Assembly (NCBI RefSeq): GCF_020103695.1
Contig: NZ_JAHXBF010000012.1
Coordinates: forward strand, 62,001-126,000
DNA: 64,000 nucleotides
Reading direction: 5' to 3'
From: Hyalangium versicolor
GTDB taxonomy: Bacteria; Myxococcota; Myxococcia; Myxococcales; Myxococcaceae
In this document: one piece after another, positions 6,563 through 13,309 of the stretch
Layout of the letters: every line of letters begins with the position of its first letter
Position numbering within the stretch: position 1 is the stretch's first letter
Program-made: the position numbers and the translations under genes
The notes under the pieces: generated by a model
Seen by the model: only the letters and a program-made list of their open reading frames with translations
Database searches by the model: none
What the model was told of the DNA's origin: nothing

Positions 6563-6637
6563 GTCCCTGTAGCTCAGTGGATCCAGAGCGCACGGTTCCG
6601 ACCCGTGAGGCCGCAGGTTCGAGTCCTGCCAGGGGCA
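6563..6637 (+). tRNA. tRNA-Arg (CCG)
   Basis: Acceptor GTCCCTG with CAGGGGC, anticodon stem-loop CACGG TTCCGAC CCGTG, T-arm GCAGG TTCGAGT CCTGC. Reads CGG. Confidence 0.85.
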
Positions 6638-6643
6638 CTCGTT

Positions 6644-6718
6644 GCTTCCGTAGCTCAGAGGATGAAGAGCAGGCGCGTCCTAAGCGCACGGTCGCAGGTT
6701 CGAATCCTGCCGGGAGCA
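6644..6718 (+). tRNA. tRNA-Arg (CCT)
   Basis: Acceptor GCTTCCG with CGGGAGC, anticodon loop GTCCTAA closed by GCGC/GCGC, T-arm GCAGG TTCGAAT CCTGC. Reads AGG. Confidence 0.8.
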
Positions 6719-6738
6719 CATGTGACATTTCTCGTAAC

Positions 6739-6810
6739 TGCGGAGAGGGGCCGGCCGCCCCACCGGGTCTCATACGCCTGAGCTGCAGGGTTCGACTCCC
6801 TGCTCCGCAA
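6739..6810 (+). tRNA. tRNA-Met (CAT)
   Basis: Acceptor TGCGGAG with CTCCGCA, anticodon loop CTCATAC on CGGGT/GCCTG, T-arm CAGGG TTCGACT CCCTG. The paired first base and the lack of the full initiator GGG/CCC signature favour an elongator. An Ile tRNA needing lysidine is not excluded. Confidence 0.7.
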
Positions 6811-6818
6811 CTTCTCAT

Positions 6819-6891
6819 GCACGCCGAGCCAGCTGGAGACGGCACCGGTCTCACATACCGGCTTTGCTGGGTTCGATCCCCAGGGCGTGTA
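6819..6891 (+). tRNA. tRNA-Val (CAC)
   Basis: Acceptor GCACGCC with GGCGTGT, anticodon stem-loop CCGGT CTCACAT ACCGG, T-arm CTGGG TTCGATC CCCAG. Reads GUG. Confidence 0.8.
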
Positions 6892-6897
6892 CTTCGA

Positions 6898-6972
6898 GCC
6901 GGAGTAGCCCAATTGGTAGAGGCGCCAGATCGAGAGTCTGGAGGTTTGAGGGTTCGACTCCCTCTTCCGGCA
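6898..6972 (+). tRNA. tRNA-Leu (GAG), no long variable arm, C33
   Basis: Acceptor GCCGGAG with TTCCGGC, anticodon stem-loop CCAGA TCGAGAG TCTGG, T-arm GAGGG TTCGACT CCCTC. At 75 nt, with a 6-nt variable loop, it lacks the long arm normal for bacterial tRNA-Leu, and position 33 is C. Confidence 0.65.
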
Positions 6973-6987
6973 CTTCCCCTTTTTCAT

Positions 6988-7062
6988 GCCGCGGTAGCCC
7001 AACCTGGTAGAGGCGCTGTACTCAGACTACAGAGGTTGCGGGTTCGACTCCCGCCCGCGGCA
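6988..7062 (+). tRNA. tRNA-Leu (CAG), no long variable arm
   Basis: Acceptor GCCGCGG with CCGCGGC, anticodon stem-loop CTGTA CTCAGAC TACAG, T-arm GCGGG TTCGACT CCCGC. Well paired throughout, yet 75 nt with a short variable loop. Confidence 0.75.
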
Positions 7063-7084
7063 CTTTCACGAAGCTCCCAACCCC

Positions 7085-7159
7085 GTCCGCGTAGCCCAAT
7101 CGGGAGAGGCGGCTGGCTCAAACCCAGCTCAGGTGCGAGTTCGAAGCTCGCCGCGGACA
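7085..7159 (+). tRNA. tRNA-Leu (CAA), no long variable arm
   Basis: Acceptor GTCCGCG with CGCGGAC, anticodon stem-loop GCTGG CTCAAAC CCAGC, T-arm GCGAG TTCGAAG CTCGC. Third short-variable-arm Leu species of the array. Confidence 0.75.
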
Positions 7160-7181
7160 TTCCTCCGAAAGGACCCGTGTC

Positions 7182-7724
7182 ATGGAGACGCTGGTATTGA
7201 GCCAGGCCTACGAGCCCGTCGCGCGGGTGCCCTGGCAGCGCGCGATGATGCTCATCTGGCAGGGCAAGGTCGAGGTGGTCGAGGAGTATGAGGACCGCTT
7301 CGTCCGCTCTGTTACCCTTGAGTTGAAGATGCCGTCCGTCATCCGCTTCATGAGCTTCTTCCGACAGCGGCATCGCGGCATCAAGTTCAGCCGGGACAAC
7401 GTGTATGTGCGCGACGGCTGCAAGTGCCAGTACTGCGGCAAGAAGGTGTCTCGTCCGGAGGCCACTTACGACCACGTGACTCCTCGCGCCCAGGGCGGCA
7501 AGACGACCTGGGACAACGTGGTGATCGCATGTGTGCCCTGCAACCAGAAGAAGGGCAACCGGACTCCGGCACAGGCTGGCATGTTGCTGCGCACCACACC
7601 GATGAAGCCCAAGCGGCTGCCGGAGTCGCTGCACTTCACGTTCACCTACGAGAAGGGCATGCCCATCTCGTGGCGGAAGTTCCTCCGCGATGTCGCGTAC
7701 TGGCACACGGAGTTGGAGGAGTGA
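7182..7724 (+). CDS. HNH endonuclease inside the tRNA array
   Basis: A 180-residue protein with AAAGGA upstream of its ATG. The HNH/McrA-type core is complete: CQYCGKK (first zinc pair), TYDHVTPRAQGGKTTWDN (catalytic His and the second conserved block), then CVPCNQKKGNRTP (second zinc pair and Asn). The N-terminal METLVLSQAYEPV..W region matches the stand-alone HNH proteins common in deltaproteobacteria. It lies between tRNA-Leu (CAA) and tRNA-Ser (CGA), 22 bp after the former, so it is almost certainly co-transcribed. It could act on DNA or, given the setting, on RNA; nothing in the sequence decides this. Confidence 0.85.
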   Translation: METLVLSQAYEPVARVPWQRAMMLIWQGKVEVVEEYEDRFVRSVTLELKMPSVIRFMSFFRQRHRGIKFSRDNVYVRDGCKCQYCGKKVSRPEATYDHVTPRAQGGKTTWDNVVIACVPCNQKKGNRTPAQAGMLLRTTPMKPKRLPESLHFTFTYEKGMPISWRKFLRDVAYWHTELEE

Positions 7725-7880
7725 GGCCCGGGAAAAGGGGGGCACCAGAGGTGATCCCCGCCACCGCTCCGCCCCGGAACGGAGCACCCGGTGGAGCGGG
7801 GGTGCGCCAGAGGCGGCCCCCACCCGTAGAGCCTCCCCGCGCGCCGGCAGGCGGGTCCGCTGCTGCCGGCACCTTCTCCT
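7725..7880 (+). other. GC-rich spacer between HNH gene and tRNA-Ser
   Basis: About 155 bp rich in CCCGG, GGGGG and CCCCC runs that can form several hairpins. No T-arm-like TTCGA motif is present, so no tRNA-His or tRNA-Sec is hidden here. No ORF with a ribosome binding site is evident. Confidence 0.4.
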
Positions 7881-7964
7881 GGAAGACCAACGCCGGAGGC
7901 CGGCGGCCCGTCTCGAAAGCGGTGCGAGTGCTCAGCGCTTGGGGTTCGAGTCCCCTGTCTTCCG
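7881..7964 (+). tRNA. tRNA-Ser (CGA)
   Basis: Acceptor GGAAGAC with GTCTTCC, anticodon loop CTCGAAA on CCGT/GCGG, long variable arm, T-arm GGGG TTCGAGT CCCC, discriminator G as usual for Ser. Reads UCG. Confidence 0.8.
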
Positions 7965-7977
7965 CTGTGTGACGTCT

Positions 7978-8061
7978 GGAGCGTGATTGCCGGGTGGCCG
8001 GCGGCCTGGCTGGAACCCAGGCGGGTCCAAAGGGCCCGTGGTTCGACTCCACCCCGCTCCG
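7978..8061 (+). tRNA. tRNA-Ser (GGA)
   Basis: Acceptor GGAGCG with CGCTCC (seventh pair mismatched), anticodon loop CTGGAAC on CTGG/CCAG, long variable arm, T-loop TTCGACT, discriminator G. Confidence 0.8.
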
Positions 8062-8069
8062 TGTTTTCT

Positions 8070-8157
8070 GGAAGTGTGAACTGGTGATGGCACCAGGCTC
8101 CGTTGCTAGCGGGTGCGGACCGGCTCCCGGTCTGAGGTTCGAGTCCTCCACCTTCCG
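8070..8157 (+). tRNA. tRNA-Ser (GCT), imperfect
   Basis: Acceptor GGAAG pairs with CTTCC but the inner two pairs fail. Anticodon loop TTGCTAG, long variable arm (GACCGG/CCGGTC), T-arm GAGG TTCGAGT CCTC. Last tRNA of the array, ending 67 bp before the unfoldase/RF fusion gene. Confidence 0.65.
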
Positions 8158-8224
8158 TATCGGTTTACCCCCTCACCACTGCGGTTCAGCAGGCTAGAGT
8201 GCCTCGCGTTGGGGGCGTTTCAAC

Positions 8225-11038
8225 ATGGCGACGAGAAAGAGCGAGGACAACGAGAGACTCATCGACCGCGATCTCACGGCGCTCGCGCGTGACGGCAAGC
8301 TTGCGCCCGCGCACGGCGCGGACTCCGCCGTGGCGGAGGTGCTGGGATTGCTGACTCGAGGCGGCAAGCACCCGCTGCTCTCGGGTGAGCCGGGCGTCGG
8401 AAAGAGCGCGCTCGTCCAGGAAGTGGCCCGCCGGATTGCCGAGGGCCGTGTGGATGCGGAGCTGACCCAGGCCCGTATGGTCGAGGTGTCCGCCGCAAAC
8501 ATCCTGGCGCGCAGCACCCAGCGGCAGGCTGCCGAGAGCTTCGAGGAGCTGCTCAGCTACCTCAGCCGACACCCGTGCCCCATCGTCTACATCCGGGATC
8601 TACCTCTGGCGCTCGGGGGGCCGCTCGCCCCCGTGGCCATCCGTGCCCTGCGCACAGGAGGTGTCCGCTTCATCTTCGAGACCGAGCCAAAGCGCGTGCA
8701 GGAATTGCTGCGCGCGGATGAGGCCCTGGCCGAGCGTCTCCACCTCATTCCGCTGCAGGAGCCTCCCCTGGAGCGCTCCCGGTGGATCCTGGGCCGAGTG
8801 GCAGAGGAACTCGAGCGCGAGATGCATCTACCGATCGATCCGGCCGCGTGCGATCTGGCGCTGCGCCTGTCCGCCAAGTTCCTCCTTGCCCAGCGCATGC
8901 CGCGTAAGGCCATCGAACTGCTCAAGGAGACAGCGGCCGAAGCGGCCGGTGCGGCCCGCGACCGCGTGGGAGCCGAGGATGTCCTCACCCGCTTCTGCGC
9001 TGCCACACGCCTGCCACGCTTCGTGGTGGATGACGCGATGCCACTGGATCTGGAGGAGACGGAGCGCTTCTTCGGGGAGCGGCTGCTCGGACAGACGGAC
9101 GCGGTGAGCGCGGTGCTGCGCTCCGTGGCACTGCTCAAGGCCGGTCTGAATGACCCGCGCCGCCCGCTGGGTGTGTTCCTCTTCGCTGGCCCCACAGGCG
9201 TAGGCAAAACCCAGCTCGCCAAGTTGCTGGCGGAGTACCTCTTTGGCTCCGCCGACAGGCTGGTGCGCCTCAACATGGCGGATTTCCCCAATGATGGCGA
9301 CGAGAGCGTCCCTTTCGGCGCGTCTTGGGCCCCTGCCCTGGAGACGAAGCGTGGCGAGCTGACCAACCTCCTCGACGGCAAAGTGTTCACTGTGCTGCTC
9401 CTCGATGAGTTCGAGAAGGCCGCGCGAAGCGTGCACGACCGCTTCCTTCAGCTCTTCGATGAGGGCACTTTCGTCAATGGCGCCGGAGAGACGGTGTCGT
9501 GCAACAACACGCTCATCGTCGCCACCTCCAACGTAGGTGCCGAGGTGTACCGAGAGAAGGGCATGGGTTTCACCGTCAATCGGAGGGACGAGGAGCTCAT
9601 CCCCGAGGTAGACCGGCGCATCGGTGAAGCCTTCCGCCCTGAGTTCCTCAACCGCTTTGACGCCATCTGCCACTTCCGTCCACTGACCAAGGTCGAGATC
9701 CGGAAGATCGCCCAGCGCGAGGTGGGTCGAGTGTTGGAGCGCGAAGGTATCCGTGCCCGAGCCCTGGATGTCGAGGTGACTCCAGAGGTGGTCGACCTGC
9801 TGGTTGAGCGCGGCTACTCACCTCAGTTCGGTGCCCGCTACCTGCAGCGAGAGATCGAGAAGACGCTCACCGCAGCGCTCGCGGTGGAGATTGCCCGCCG
9901 TCCCCTACGGCCTGGAACTCCCGTGCGTGTGGAGGCTCGGCTTGGTGGCAAGGTGGTGGCCGTAGCCGAGCCATTGGCTCCTCCTCGTGAGGCGACGGCA
10001 CAGCTCTCCCTTCCGACTCCCAAGGCCGCAGCCGTCAAGCGTCGTCTGGACCGCAAGTCCCTGCTCCATGAGATGGACCGGCTCGTAGGCCGAGCCCGCG
10101 CCCTGTCGGTCTCCGCTGCCCGCCCCCAGTTGGAGGAGAAGCGCAACCAGCTCCTGGCGGAAACCCAGGCCCCCAATCTGTGGGACGACCCGGATCGTGC
10201 TGCCACCACTCTGAGGGCATTCCGCACGGTGGAGGCCCAGATCAATGAGCTGGAGCGCCTGGAGCAGGCCGCAACCTTCGCACGCCGACTGGTTCGCGAG
10301 GCAAAGAACGAGATGCAGCTTGCGTCCGCGGCGAAACAGGTCGAGGACGTTGCTCGCGAGGTGCAGATGGCCGAGGCCCTTCACGCCTCTGGGGCCACCG
10401 CAGAGGACAATGAGGCCCTGGTGGACATCTGCGCCAGCGAGTCAATGGAGGCACAGGACGCATGGGTGCAGGAACTGGCCACCATGTACCTCGGCTGGGC
10501 GGAGAAGCGCGGCTACGAGGCCATACTGGTAGCCGAAGCCGAGGGCCCCTCGCGCGTGGTGGTGCGCATCGCGGGCCCCGGCGCCTACGGATTCCTCGCT
10601 GGCGAAGCAGGCATGCACCGGCGCATCGAGGATGAGAAGCGTCAGCGCGCCTACGTCCGCGTGCATCGAGGTGGCGCGGCCGAGGACCTCGAGGCTCTGG
10701 AGGTGGAAGGTCGCCCGGTCAAGAAGCACGAGGGTGCTTTCCTGGAGCGCGTCCGCACAGAAGTTACTGTGAAGGACTCCTCCACGGGCCGCGTGCTCAC
10801 CCTGACGGGCTCGGGTGAAATGGACGAGATGAAGGACATTGCCACGCGCGTGGTGTCCGGCCAGGGGGCCAGCACCGATGAGGCGCGAAGGTACTATGTG
10901 GCTCGCGGCGCACGCGTGGAGGACCCTCGTACAGGCGCTGGGACTCCTCGCGTGAAGGACGTGCTGCGCGGCGACCTGGACCTCTTCATCGCAGCGTGGA
11001 TCTCCCGTCCGCCGCCCGAGCCCCCCTCCACACCGTGA
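8225..11038 (+). CDS. ClpA/B-type AAA+ unfoldase fused to a GGQ-less release-factor-2-like domain
   Basis: A 937-residue fusion. AAA domain 1 has Walker A GEPGVGKS (54-61), but its Walker B region (YIRDLP) lacks the catalytic Glu. AAA domain 2 is complete: FAGPTGVGKT (about 320-329), LLLDEFEKA (about 393-401), sensor VATSN, and a ClpB-type C-terminal subdomain with FRPEFLNRFD and YSPQFGARYLQREI. From about residue 604 the chain matches class I release factor 2: a PCRF part (PNLWDDPDRA, EAQDAWVQELATMYLGWAEKRGY), then IAGPGAYGFLAGEAGMHR, and an RF2-like end (DPRTGAGTPRVKDVLRGDLDLFI). The GGQ loop and the SPF codon-reading motif are both missing. It probably docks on ribosomes without terminating and uses the AAA+ ring to pull on a substrate; this is inferred. 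It follows the tRNA array directly. Confidence 0.85.
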   Translation: MATRKSEDNERLIDRDLTALARDGKLAPAHGADSAVAEVLGLLTRGGKHPLLSGEPGVGKSALVQEVARRIAEGRVDAELTQARMVEVSAANILARSTQRQAAESFEELLSYLSRHPCPIVYIRDLPLALGGPLAPVAIRALRTGGVRFIFETEPKRVQELLRADEALAERLHLIPLQEPPLERSRWILGRVAEELEREMHLPIDPAACDLALRLSAKFLLAQRMPRKAIELLKETAAEAAGAARDRVGAEDVLTRFCAATRLPRFVVDDAMPLDLEETERFFGERLLGQTDAVSAVLRSVALLKAGLNDPRRPLGVFLFAGPTGVGKTQLAKLLAEYLFGSADRLVRLNMADFPNDGDESVPFGASWAPALETKRGELTNLLDGKVFTVLLLDEFEKAARSVHDRFLQLFDEGTFVNGAGETVSCNNTLIVATSNVGAEVYREKGMGFTVNRRDEELIPEVDRRIGEAFRPEFLNRFDAICHFRPLTKVEIRKIAQREVGRVLEREGIRARALDVEVTPEVVDLLVERGYSPQFGARYLQREIEKTLTAALAVEIARRPLRPGTPVRVEARLGGKVVAVAEPLAPPREATAQLSLPTPKAAAVKRRLDRKSLLHEMDRLVGRARALSVSAARPQLEEKRNQLLAETQAPNLWDDPDRAATTLRAFRTVEAQINELERLEQAATFARRLVREAKNEMQLASAAKQVEDVAREVQMAEALHASGATAEDNEALVDICASESMEAQDAWVQELATMYLGWAEKRGYEAILVAEAEGPSRVVVRIAGPGAYGFLAGEAGMHRRIEDEKRQRAYVRVHRGGAAEDLEALEVEGRPVKKHEGAFLERVRTEVTVKDSSTGRVLTLTGSGEMDEMKDIATRVVSGQGASTDEARRYYVARGARVEDPRTGAGTPRVKDVLRGDLDLFIAAWISRPPPEPPSTP

Positions 11039-11151
11039 GCCTTCCATCCGGCTTCCCGCCAGGGAAACCTCACCTCCCCGGCAGGCAACAAGGCGGGCGC
11101 CTGCTCAAAACACTCGGGCGGCGTCGGGCCTCCGTCCATAATGAGTAGGGC

Positions 11152-12792
11152 ATGCTTCATATGATTCCCCTGGGAGGGCTGGGCGAGATCGGCCTCAACG
11201 CCATGGTGCTGGCCTGCCGTGGAGAGATGGTCCTCATCGACGCTGGGCTCATGTTCCCCTCCGAAGCCGCCCCCGGTGTGGACATCATCATCCCCGACTT
11301 CAGTCACCTTCGGCAGAACGCCTCGCAGCTCAAGGGCATCGTCCTCACCCACGGCCACGAGGACCATACCGGCGCCCTTCCCTACCTGCTCTCCGAAGTG
11401 CCTGTTCCCGTCTATGGCACTCGCTTCACCCTCGCCATGGCACGGCAACGTCTGGATGAGCTGGGTGTCATCGCGGATCTGAGAGAGATCGAACCCCGCA
11501 CTCCTTTCCCCGTGGGCTCCGTCTTCACCGTCGAGGCGAGCCGCGTCACCCATACCGTGCCAGATGCCGTGGGCTACATCTTCCGTACCCCCGAGGGCAC
11601 CGTCATTCATACCGGGGACTTCAAGCTGGATCCCGATCCCATTGACGGCCTGCGCACGGATCTCGAGCGCTGGGGTGAAGCAGGTGATCAAGGCGTCCTC
11701 TGCCTCCTGTCCGACTCCACCAACTCCGAATTCACCCAGGAGACCGGCAGCGAACGGGTGGTGGAGCAGACCTTCGACCGCCTCTTCCGGGAAGCCCAGA
11801 GCCGCATCGTCGTCGCCCTCTTCGCCTCCAACCTCCACCGCGTGCGCACCGTCCTCAAACTCGCCGAGCAGTCCGGGCGAAGGGTGGCACTCCAGGGCCG
11901 CAGCATGACTCGTAACGTGGAGATGGCTCGACAGCTCGGCTATCTCGATGTGCCCGAGTCCCTCTTCATCCCTCTGGAATCCGCTCCAAGCCTGCCTCCC
12001 AACCGGTTGGTACTCCTCTCTACCGGAGCCCAAGGAGAGACTCGCGCCGGACTGGCCCAGATCGCTGCCCGCAACGGGCCCGTCAAGCTCGAACCCGGGG
12101 ACATGGTCGTCCTCAGCTCCCGCCCCATCCCCGGCAATGAGCGCTCTGTCGGAGCCCTCCTGGACCAGCTCCATTGGACTGGGGCTCGCATCGTCTACGC
12201 GCAAGTGGAGCCCGGTGTCCATGTCTCGGGCCACGCCAGCCAGCCGCAACAACGACGTGTCCTCGACATCGTCCGCCCCCGCCACTTCATCCCCGTCCAT
12301 GGCGAGCTGCGCCACCTCCACCGCCACCTGGCTACCGCTCGCGAGTCTGGCCTCGCCCCCGCTCAGCTCCTCCTCGCACAGGACGGGGACCTCATTACCT
12401 TCGAGGAAGGCCAGGCCCGCTTCGCCGGCAGCGTTCCCGTCGGTCGCGTCCACAAGGACCTCTACAGCGGCGGCGTGGTCACTCCGGAAGCCCTCCAGGA
12501 ACGCACCAAACTGGCCGAGACCGGCCTCGTCGTCGCCGCGGTCGTCATCGATCGTGCCTCGCTCGCGCTGATGGCCGGCCCCCAGCTGTCCGGCCATGGA
12601 CTGTCCCTGGATGAGCAGGTGCTCCTGCCCCGGATCGCCGACGAGGCCCGGAGCCTCTTCCTCCAGCTCTCCCCACAGCTGCGCGGAGATGACGCCCTGG
12701 TGCGAGAAGAGGTGACCCGCTCCGTCCGCCGTGCTTTCAAGCTCTTCACCGCCAAGCGCCCCCTGGTGGTGCCCATGGTCGTCAAGGTGTGA
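11152..12792 (+). CDS. rnj: Ribonuclease J
   Basis: A 546-residue metallo-beta-lactamase/beta-CASP ribonuclease with 5'-3' exo- and endonuclease activity in mRNA decay and rRNA maturation. Motifs include IPLGGLGEIGLN at the start, the zinc motif HGHEDHTG (H67, H69, D71, H72), HTGDFKLD, beta-CASP SDSTNSE and ALQGRSM, and VHVSGHA plus FIPVHGE near residues 360-385. The C-terminal RNase J domain is present. It may start at the second Met (MIPLGG). It lies 113 bp after the unfoldase fusion with no clear terminator between, so read-through is possible. Confidence 0.92.
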   Translation: MLHMIPLGGLGEIGLNAMVLACRGEMVLIDAGLMFPSEAAPGVDIIIPDFSHLRQNASQLKGIVLTHGHEDHTGALPYLLSEVPVPVYGTRFTLAMARQRLDELGVIADLREIEPRTPFPVGSVFTVEASRVTHTVPDAVGYIFRTPEGTVIHTGDFKLDPDPIDGLRTDLERWGEAGDQGVLCLLSDSTNSEFTQETGSERVVEQTFDRLFREAQSRIVVALFASNLHRVRTVLKLAEQSGRRVALQGRSMTRNVEMARQLGYLDVPESLFIPLESAPSLPPNRLVLLSTGAQGETRAGLAQIAARNGPVKLEPGDMVVLSSRPIPGNERSVGALLDQLHWTGARIVYAQVEPGVHVSGHASQPQQRRVLDIVRPRHFIPVHGELRHLHRHLATARESGLAPAQLLLAQDGDLITFEEGQARFAGSVPVGRVHKDLYSGGVVTPEALQERTKLAETGLVVAAVVIDRASLALMAGPQLSGHGLSLDEQVLLPRIADEARSLFLQLSPQLRGDDALVREEVTRSVRRAFKLFTAKRPLVVPMVVKV

Positions 12793-12809
12793 TAAGGGCC
12801 CTGGCGCCC

Positions 12810-13307
12810 ATGCCTTCCTTCGACGTCGTCTCCAAGATCGACCTGGCCGAGCTCGACAACGCGGTCAACCAGACCAAGAAGGAGCTCAGCACCCGCTACG
12901 ACTTCCAGGGCGCCCAGGCCGACATCCTCCTGTCCCCGGACAACACCGTCCTCACCGTCAAGGCCAACAGCGAGGACCGGGTCCAGGCCGCCAAGGAGGT
13001 CCTCCTGGCCAAGCTCGCCAAGCGCGGCATCTCCCTGCGCGCGCTCGAGTTCCTCGACATCGAAAAAACGAGTCTGCACAACGTCAAGCAACCCATCAAG
13101 CTTCAGCAGGGCATCCCCGTGGACAAGGCCAAGGAGCTCATCAAGCTCCTCAAGGAGTCCAAGCTCAAACTCCAGGGCTCCATCCAGGCGGACCAACTCC
13201 GTGTCACCGGAAAGAACAAGGACGATCTCCAGGCTGCCATCGCCTTGTTCCGCCAGGAGCAGGACCAGCTGAAGCTCGACATGCAGTTCACCAACTTCCG
13301 GGATTAG
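12810..13307 (+). CDS. yajQ: YajQ-family nucleotide-binding protein
   Basis: A 165-residue protein of the YajQ/UPF0234 family, whose members bind cyclic di-GMP or nucleotides and affect virulence or phage-related regulation in other bacteria. It begins with the family N-terminus MPSFDVVSKID; VNQTKKELSTRYDFQG and the terminal FTNFRD also match. An upstream in-frame ATG at 12789 overlaps the RNase J stop; the ATG at 12810 fits the family length of about 163. It is probably co-transcribed with RNase J. Confidence 0.9.
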   Translation: MPSFDVVSKIDLAELDNAVNQTKKELSTRYDFQGAQADILLSPDNTVLTVKANSEDRVQAAKEVLLAKLAKRGISLRALEFLDIEKTSLHNVKQPIKLQQGIPVDKAKELIKLLKESKLKLQGSIQADQLRVTGKNKDDLQAAIALFRQEQDQLKLDMQFTNFRD

Positions 13308-13309
13308 TC

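Larger units (their letters stand above)
4940..8157 (+). other. tRNA array: 28 tRNA genes for 19 amino acids with an embedded HNH gene
   Basis: Twenty-eight same-strand tRNA-like genes are packed mostly 10-25 bp apart. By anticodon they are Tyr GTA, Lys CTT, Gly CCC, Gln CTG, Asn GTT, Cys GCA, Glu CTC, Pro GGG, Pro CGG, Ile GAT, Asp GTC, Phe GAA, Trp CCA, Thr CGT, Gly GCC, Ala CGC, Ala TGC, Arg GCG, Arg CCG, Arg CCT, Met CAT, Val CAC, Leu GAG, Leu CAG, Leu CAA, then the HNH gene, then Ser CGA, Ser GGA, Ser GCT. No His tRNA was found. All but Ala TGC have G or C at position 34, fitting a GC-rich codon set. Most lack an encoded CCA; Asn and Trp have it. The 92 bp after tRNA-Tyr hold a hairpin (5091-5112) but no further tRNA. 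Confidence 0.85.

Noticed and set aside
5216..8197. ORFs of 60-280 residues across the tRNA genes, including a 279-residue minus-strand ORF (6984-7823)
   Set aside because: They run through tRNA genes with conserved structure or antisense to the HNH gene, and show no domain motifs.
8225..11038. Calling the fusion protein a working peptide chain release factor
   Set aside because: Neither GGQ nor an SPF-type stop-codon motif is present, so peptide release in the normal way is not expected.
10894..12597. 567-residue minus-strand ORF opposite RNase J
   Set aside because: Antisense shadow of a well-supported gene in GC-rich DNA; low-complexity composition and no motif.
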